From assembly GCA_025024175.1 (NCBI GenBank), contig QCXZ01000041.1:3343786-3407785 (forward strand): a stretch of 64,000 bases of DNA, in the 5' to 3' direction. The DNA comes from Rhyzopertha dominica (lineage: Eukaryota; Arthropoda; Insecta; Coleoptera; Bostrichidae). The position numbers and the translations under genes are program-made. This document shows, piece after piece, positions 58,667-64,000 of this stretch (position 1 is the stretch's first letter; every line of letters begins with the position of its first letter). Under the pieces are notes generated by a model. The model had not been told where the DNA came from. It ran no database searches and was given only the letters and a program-made list of their open reading frames with translations.

Positions 58667-58920
58667 CTTATTATTGTTAATATAAATCACTTAGTTTATT
58701 TATTAATAATACTGAAGAAATAACAGCACGCTAAAATAATTATTATTGTAATTTACCATAAATATAACAATCTGATCGATCAACAACTGACAAACATGAT
58801 GCACAATACTTGACAAATGACATTGACGTTTCGGTTTTCGGTAAGATGCTTCTATGCTGCAATGCCAAACGTCCATATTCGGGCAAACATAAGGAGAGAA
58901 AAACCCAGATAAGTAAATAT
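58667..58920 (-). promoter_or_regulatory. Probable CLASRP promoter and 5' UTR region
   Basis: A short gap between the CLASRP start and the 3' end of the acyl-CoA synthetase-like gene on the same strand. No TATA box is obvious. It must hold the CLASRP 5' UTR and core promoter. Confidence 0.4.
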
Positions 58921-58926
58921 TTTATT
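58921..58926 (-). terminator. Polyadenylation signal of the acyl-CoA synthetase-like gene
   Basis: AATAAA on the minus strand, about 130 bases beyond the stop codon at 59057. Confidence 0.5.
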
Positions 58927-59056
58927 TAACTTGCATAATATACAAATCATAACAAATATAATTTTACGACTTTCATAACAATAATCACCTAAAGATTCTC
59001 ACTGGCACTTACAAACCGATATATTCTTACAGTACAAAAATAAAATGCGATTTGGA

Positions 59057-62000
59057 TTACTTAATTATTTTCAGTTCGTTTCTTAATATCTTCCCATTGG
59101 GGTTTCTGGGAATCTGGTCTATAAACTTAACACCTCCCGCCAGCTTTTTGTAGTGCGTTACTTTTGGATTTACGTATTTGGTAATGTCTTCTTCCGTCAA
59201 GGTTGAGTTAGGTTTCACCACGACAAAGGCACGTGGAACTTCACCGGCCAAAGTATCAGGTACTCCAACAACAGCGACATCACTAACTTCTGGAAGTTCC
59301 AATATGAGGTTTTCTAATTCGGTTGGTGAAACCTGCAAAAACAAATATATAAATCAAAGCCGAACTGGCAACAGTGTGCGCTGTGCGATCAGCCATTGCT
59401 AATGTCACAGAGGTCGTTGTTGTGATCGGGATCGAAATCGTCGGTGCGTGTGACCAAAGTTCAGTTTCGTGTACGTTGTTTGGCAAAACATGGAAAACCC
59501 TGAAGAAATTTTGCACAGTCTGGAAGAATTCTCAAAATTAAGGCCCAAGGACATCCCGAGAGAGTTGGAGGAGTACCTCTGTTTCGTGGCGAAAACAGGT
59601 GATCCCGTTTACCAGTGGTCGGCGGTTAAAAGCTTGTTTCGTGAGAAATTAATAAATGTGATAACCGAATTTTACGAATCCTGCCCCTCGGTGGAAATCC
59701 CGCCATGCCGAAACGTGGAACTGTTCAATTACGAGGGCATGAAGAACTTCATATTAGAAAAACTCGATACTTTCGTGGCGGCACCTTTCACAGTACAAAG
59801 AATATGCGAACTATTAACCACACCTCGGAAAGAGTACAACAGGATCGACAAGTACATGCGAGCATTGGAGAAGAACATCTTAGTCGTAAGCACAACTGAA
59901 CCGGGCAACAGACGTCAGCACCATGAGAACGCTGACGGTATAGTGAACGGTTTGGAATCAGAACACGCCTCGGGACCTAACATTTCTAGTAACGACATTA
60001 ACGTAGAGGAGATGGACGATGGACCGGTTTGGTCACGAGTCACACATCAAAGCAATTCATTCGACAGTACTGAAAATGGCATCGTTGTCGAAACCCAGAT
60101 GCCCCAGAACGTGGCTGACAGCACAGCAGAAGCCACATTCTCCTCCGAATCACAGACTTCCGAAGCCACATGCAGCTCAACTCCCGATTCGCTGAGTGTC
60201 ACATGTGTTGCAGCGGAACAACAACCATACGTTTCTATAGAACCTGTCGCGGCTGACAGTTGCCTGAGACAAGGAGAAATAAACAAGTCTGACAAGGTTT
60301 CTGTTACTATAACGGCACTTCCTACTGGTATCCAGAAGAGGAGAAACAGCGTTGAACCTGTGGCCCCAGAGAATATTACTGAAGAAGCAGTTTTGTCATC
60401 GGTAAGTTGGAAACATTGGTTTTCTTGTTATCTTCATTGATAGAGAAGGAAATCAAGGATTTGTAAGATGTGCCATCTTTTACTTCTATCTTTTTGTATA
60501 CGTACCAAAAATGTTCACGTGAATTAAGTATAGATAACTACTGCTGAATTTTACTGTAGTTGTAGTCTTTTGTTATGAACCAAGTTGTCATGAGCTCTGA
60601 ACATGACCTACATAGCATACTTTTACCATATACAGCTCGATTATACATGATCTCAGGATTGTAACAACTTCTGAAAGGTTTGGATATTAGTGTAAGTCAA
60701 AATAATGGCCAGAGCATCGCTTCCTTTAATATAAATTGTATTATCAAGACACGAGGCTTTCTCTCTAGGATTGGCCAATTAAAAAATCTCATTTTCTTAA
60801 TGTGACGATTTTCACTTACATGCAAGAATTTATCTTTTGATATCTCCTTGCATTTTCATGCTACCTAAATTGGAAACCGATTTTCTTGAAGATGCATGAC
60901 AATCACATTTGATGAAAGCTTCTTCTGTTTTTATGCTTTACTACATTTCAAACAATATTTTGTTGGCCTGTTGTTATACACAAAAATTTCATTGTTGTAG
61001 ACAAAATGGTAATGGCTTTCCATCANCTATATTGNCTGAAAAATTAACATTTTACACTTTAAAAACTGACACGGATGGAGTTTTAGTTATTTTTAAGGTG
61101 AAATGATTTTAAGTCAAATAAAAAACTTATTATTTTTGTCCCTTCTTTCTTTTAAAACTAAACACTATAGACCCAACCTCTGAATTTGTTTCTTTATGAT
61201 TTAATTTTTATACCACACAGCAATTAATTAATATGCTCCAATTTTATTGTCTAGCAAATTACTTAGTATTTTCAAAAGAGGGACAATCAAATGATTCTGT
61301 GTGGTTTATTAAATTTTATGTAAAAATAAAATTAATGAAAGAGCAAATTGTAAACATTTTTTTTCCCAGGAAAACGTTAGTTCAGAAGAGCTAAGTCCAA
61401 ACACAGAACAGTCAGAAGTCTCTCAAACACCAGAGAACGCCGATTCCACATCTACCTCTACACCTACAGAAGAAGTGACAAAAGAAGATGAACCTCAAGA
61501 AGAACCACAGAACGATATATCTACAACGAAGGATGCGGAAGATGCACAGGAAACAAAAGAGGATGCCGTATCCAGTGTTGATAATGTGATCTCACAGCCA
61601 TCTGAAAGTACAAACGAAACGGAGCAAATATCTAACAGCGATGATGTGACAGAGGCGGCTTCTGAGACTGCTGAGGATGACAAAGACGACGATGCAGAAA
61701 CCGCATCCAAAGATGAAATTTCATCGTCGACTGAGGAGATCAAGGCTGAAGCAAGTCCTGGTGATGAGGAGGCCAGTATTGATGCAACAGAAAAGGATGA
61801 AGAAGCTGCGAACGAAGGTTCCTCGGAATGTGCTGTTGATTCAACTAAGCCCTTCGAAGAGGAGGCAGCTGAACATAATCCAGAAGAATTGCCAAGTGAT
61901 AAGTCTGAAGTTCCAGAGGAGGGCGACGTGCAGACCCCAATGGAAGTAGATGATAAACAAGACCACGAACCAGAAGTAACTGTAGAGAGTTCTGGTGACA

Positions 62001-63116
62001 GTAATCTTTAAGAATATTCCAATATTTAAAGGGTGTTATCATTTGACTTAAACTGTTTATGTTATTAAATTTAATATGTAAGGTATGATGAACTGATTTA
62101 TAATATTTTTACCGAAACACAGTCACACAGAAAAGTGCCTAATTTTAATTACCTTCAGTATTTATTTCCTTTTTGTATGTGTTTATAGATTTCCAATTTT
62201 GCAATGTAGTTTTCATGTACTGCATAATGAATAAACTTAAATTGTGTATAAACGTGCCGTTTTACTAACCTGGTTCCCTTTCACCTTGATAAGCTCCTTG
62301 CACCTGTCGACGATGTAAAAGTAGTGGTCTTCATCATAATAGGCTACATCCCCAGTATGCAACCAGCCTTCTTCGTCAACAGTTTCTGCTGTTGCCTTTT
62401 CGTTGTTTAAATATCCTTCCATCACCTAAACATCCAAGTAACAAACAATGCTTATGATGAAAATATCTAAGAAACAAAAGTACAAGTAATGGAAGAATGC
62501 TCAAGCAAGCTATGGTTTTTTCTTTCCATATGCCATGTAAATATATTTATGATTTGGACCACATTTGATGTTTAGCCCCTTTGACAAATTTTTTTTGCTA
62601 TGGACAGCAAAAAACCTACCTACTTCCAAGTTTATGTGAAATTAACTAGTTAGTTTTTCAATTTACTGTCTTCTTATTCTAATTACCTTTAGTCTTATAG
62701 CGGTGGAAAGAGGTTTTATTACATTTTATTAAGTTGATACTTCAAAACAGTATCTAACTAATTAACCAGATTTTTTTATATTGGTACAAATTGGTTCAAT
62801 TTTTTTGCAGAAAAGATTTTAATACTAGACCCTAGCAAAACAACTCCCTCAACTTTTATTGGCACTATTTTATTGTTATTCTATGGACCTTAAACCTTCA
62901 TTTACCTAGTTCTAGTTGAGTACCTAATTATACCCACCTGAGGACCTCTAACCAATAGTTCCCCAGATTTATGTGAACCAAGGGGCTCTCCAGTAGACAG
63001 GCTAATTATTTTTGCTTCAGTTCCTGGATAAAGAATTCCAACAGTTCCTATCTTAGAAGGAGGAGTGAGCTTTGGCATAAATAATGTGACTGGTGAACTT
63101 TCAGTCATTCCGTAGC
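59057..63116 (-). CDS. Acyl-CoA synthetase / 4-coumarate-CoA ligase-like, 3' part
   Basis: An ANL-superfamily adenylating enzyme that activates a carboxylic acid with ATP and forms the CoA thioester; in insects this group also includes luciferase-like proteins. Three exons are visible: 63116-62938, 62425-62270, 59332-59057, about 203 C-terminal residues; the N-terminal two thirds lie beyond the right edge. Motifs: YGMTESSPV (ATP/AMP binding), [12 protein letters not shown] (the A7-type aspartate), [15 protein letters not shown] (hinge), VSPTELE, and NPNGKILR with the catalytic lysine near the end. The last residues are ELKIIK, so no SKL-type peroxisomal signal. Joins are in frame (phases 0, 0). 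The 2.9-kb last intron contains PPP4R2. Substrate cannot be told. Confidence 0.88.
59336..59489 (+). promoter_or_regulatory. PPP4R2 5' UTR and promoter candidate
   Basis: Only 154 bases separate the splice acceptor of the antisense last exon (at 59333) from the PPP4R2 start codon. The core promoter of PPP4R2 is therefore either here or within the neighbouring gene's terminal exon. Slightly GC-rich, no TATA box. Confidence 0.4.
59490..62011 (+). CDS. PPP4R2: PPP4R2, protein phosphatase 4 regulatory subunit 2
   Basis: Regulatory subunit that binds the catalytic subunit of protein phosphatase 4, a nuclear/cytoplasmic phosphatase with roles in DNA-damage repair and centrosomes (family knowledge). 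Two exons, 59490-60401 and 61370-62011, join in phase 0 (TCATCG|GTAAGT; TTTTCCCAG|GAA), giving 517 aa. The N-terminal domain (about 1-140) shows [47 protein letters not shown] and [15 protein letters not shown], the conserved signatures. The rest is acidic Ser/Thr/Glu-rich low complexity, as in other members. An in-frame ATG at 59469 would add seven residues; 59490 (MENPEEIL) aligns better with known N-termini. The gene sits antisense in the last intron of the acyl-CoA synthetase-like gene. Confidence 0.93.
62230..62235 (+). terminator. Polyadenylation signal of PPP4R2
   Basis: AATAAA on the plus strand, 218 bases beyond the PPP4R2 stop and just 35 bases short of the antisense exon that ends at 62270. 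Confidence 0.6.
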
Positions 63117-64000
63117 CTGTAAAAGAAAGCTATCTTTTACAATAATAATTACACCTAAAAAAGGATAATGTATATATCAAATAAGTGATGCCATAACTTA
63201 CATATTAAAATATAGTGCAAAATGCATTTTTGCTGGTTCATATTGATATTTCATTACTGCTTGAATAGTTCCAGTATACATTTATAGATATCTGTACTAG
63301 ATATATGTTAACTAATTTTAAAATATGAGTTCTTTTGTATCCATACAACCAATTAACAGCAGTCTGTGATTCTGACCCAAAATAGTTGCGAATTGCAAGT
63401 GACAGCCAAAAAGTTTGTGATGGTGAATTGTTTTCATCAATTGTGTTGCAGTTCGATTATTTGTATAGTGTGTGTTTAAAGTTTTATATTAGTTATCAAC
63501 CTACTTCATTTAATACCTAAGCATGATAGTTCAGATACCATTTCCTGGAGGAAAATGTAAAGTTAGCTTCAACCATAAGTATCGAAATTTAATAAGTGAT
63601 CTGTTTTTGAATAGTGTAGTGGCATATGAAACAACGGTAGTGTTTTGTGTTATGGGACAAAGCATTAAAATGAATTTTTCAAAATTATATGATTTTAATT
63701 TAGCAATAGAAAGAAACCGTACCTACCTCTAACTACTTATAGCAATTCTGTCTCCTTACCAAGTTATAGCCCTTCAAAAGTTATTTTGCTTCGTTTATCT
63801 AGTCTACTCTTGTATTTTTCAAAATATTTTATTCAGATTTGGTGCAAATGTATATCTAATCATAAATAAAGCACGATATTTGTTTAAATCATAGAGGGCA
63901 CTCAAAATGCTTCTTTATTATATTGTTTTTGCAATATCTTTTTGTACAACAAATAATTACAAAACATTGTGATTTTTTCTTAAAATCTCACCGTTTTACT
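63117..64000. other. Intron of the acyl-CoA synthetase-like gene, right edge
   Basis: Upstream of the exon ending at 63116 on the minus strand. No further adenylation-domain exon was found. A 69-codon plus frame at 63523-63732 has no recognisable motif and may be a worn mobile element. Confidence 0.4.

Noticed and set aside
61495..61743. Minus-strand Ser-rich ORF antisense to PPP4R2 exon 2
   Set aside because: It is the complement of Glu/Asp/Ser-rich coding sequence, which automatically opens the opposite strand.

Overview
This is an AT-rich, intron-containing eukaryotic window from an arthropod, almost certainly an insect. The evidence is a tandem pair of maltase-type alpha-glucosidase genes with GPI-anchor tails, conserved metazoan splicing and phosphatase genes with short GT-AG introns, and a dense set of insect-style transposon relics. 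A beetle is plausible but the sequence does not prove it. About fifteen scattered single N bases show that this is a draft assembly.

Layout. Positions 1-13,700 are mostly transposon-derived: a 5'-truncated LINE (612-2361), LINE fragments, an unclassified dispersed repeat, a 198-bp palindromic element carrying a hammerhead-ribozyme-like core (7091-7288), a FLYWCH/MULE transposase pseudogene (9236-10434, minus) and one isolated coding exon with a strong splice donor (11114-11318, minus). Positions 13,708-32,850 hold two tandem minus-strand GH13 maltase genes, A (CDS 13770-20246, 6 exons, 669 aa) and B (CDS 25533-32805, 5 exons, 609 aa). Each has a TATA box, signal peptide, full catalytic triad and GPI-type C-terminus. 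Intron 1 of A holds an intact 1.3-kb mariner-like transposon and a LINE relic; intron 1 of B holds a broken Penelope-like element with an RT and a GIY-YIG domain. Positions 33,000-53,000 contain no recognisable host gene, only LINE pieces, Tc1-like and Mutator-like transposase relics, repeats, a tRNA-like sequence and several GC-rich patches.

Positions 53,241-63,116 form a compact gene cluster. CLASRP (11 exons, 699 aa, minus) encodes an SR-rich splicing factor. Upstream of it lies the 3' part of an acyl-CoA synthetase/4-coumarate-CoA ligase-like gene (minus, 5' end outside the window). Its last intron contains the whole coding region of PPP4R2 (plus, 2 exons, 517 aa), the regulatory subunit of protein phosphatase 4.

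The two maltases would act as extracellular, membrane-tethered digestive glucosidases. The three genes on the right are unrelated in function but packed tightly, with one nested. All exon joins were made by hand from splice consensus and reading-frame continuity, not from transcript evidence.
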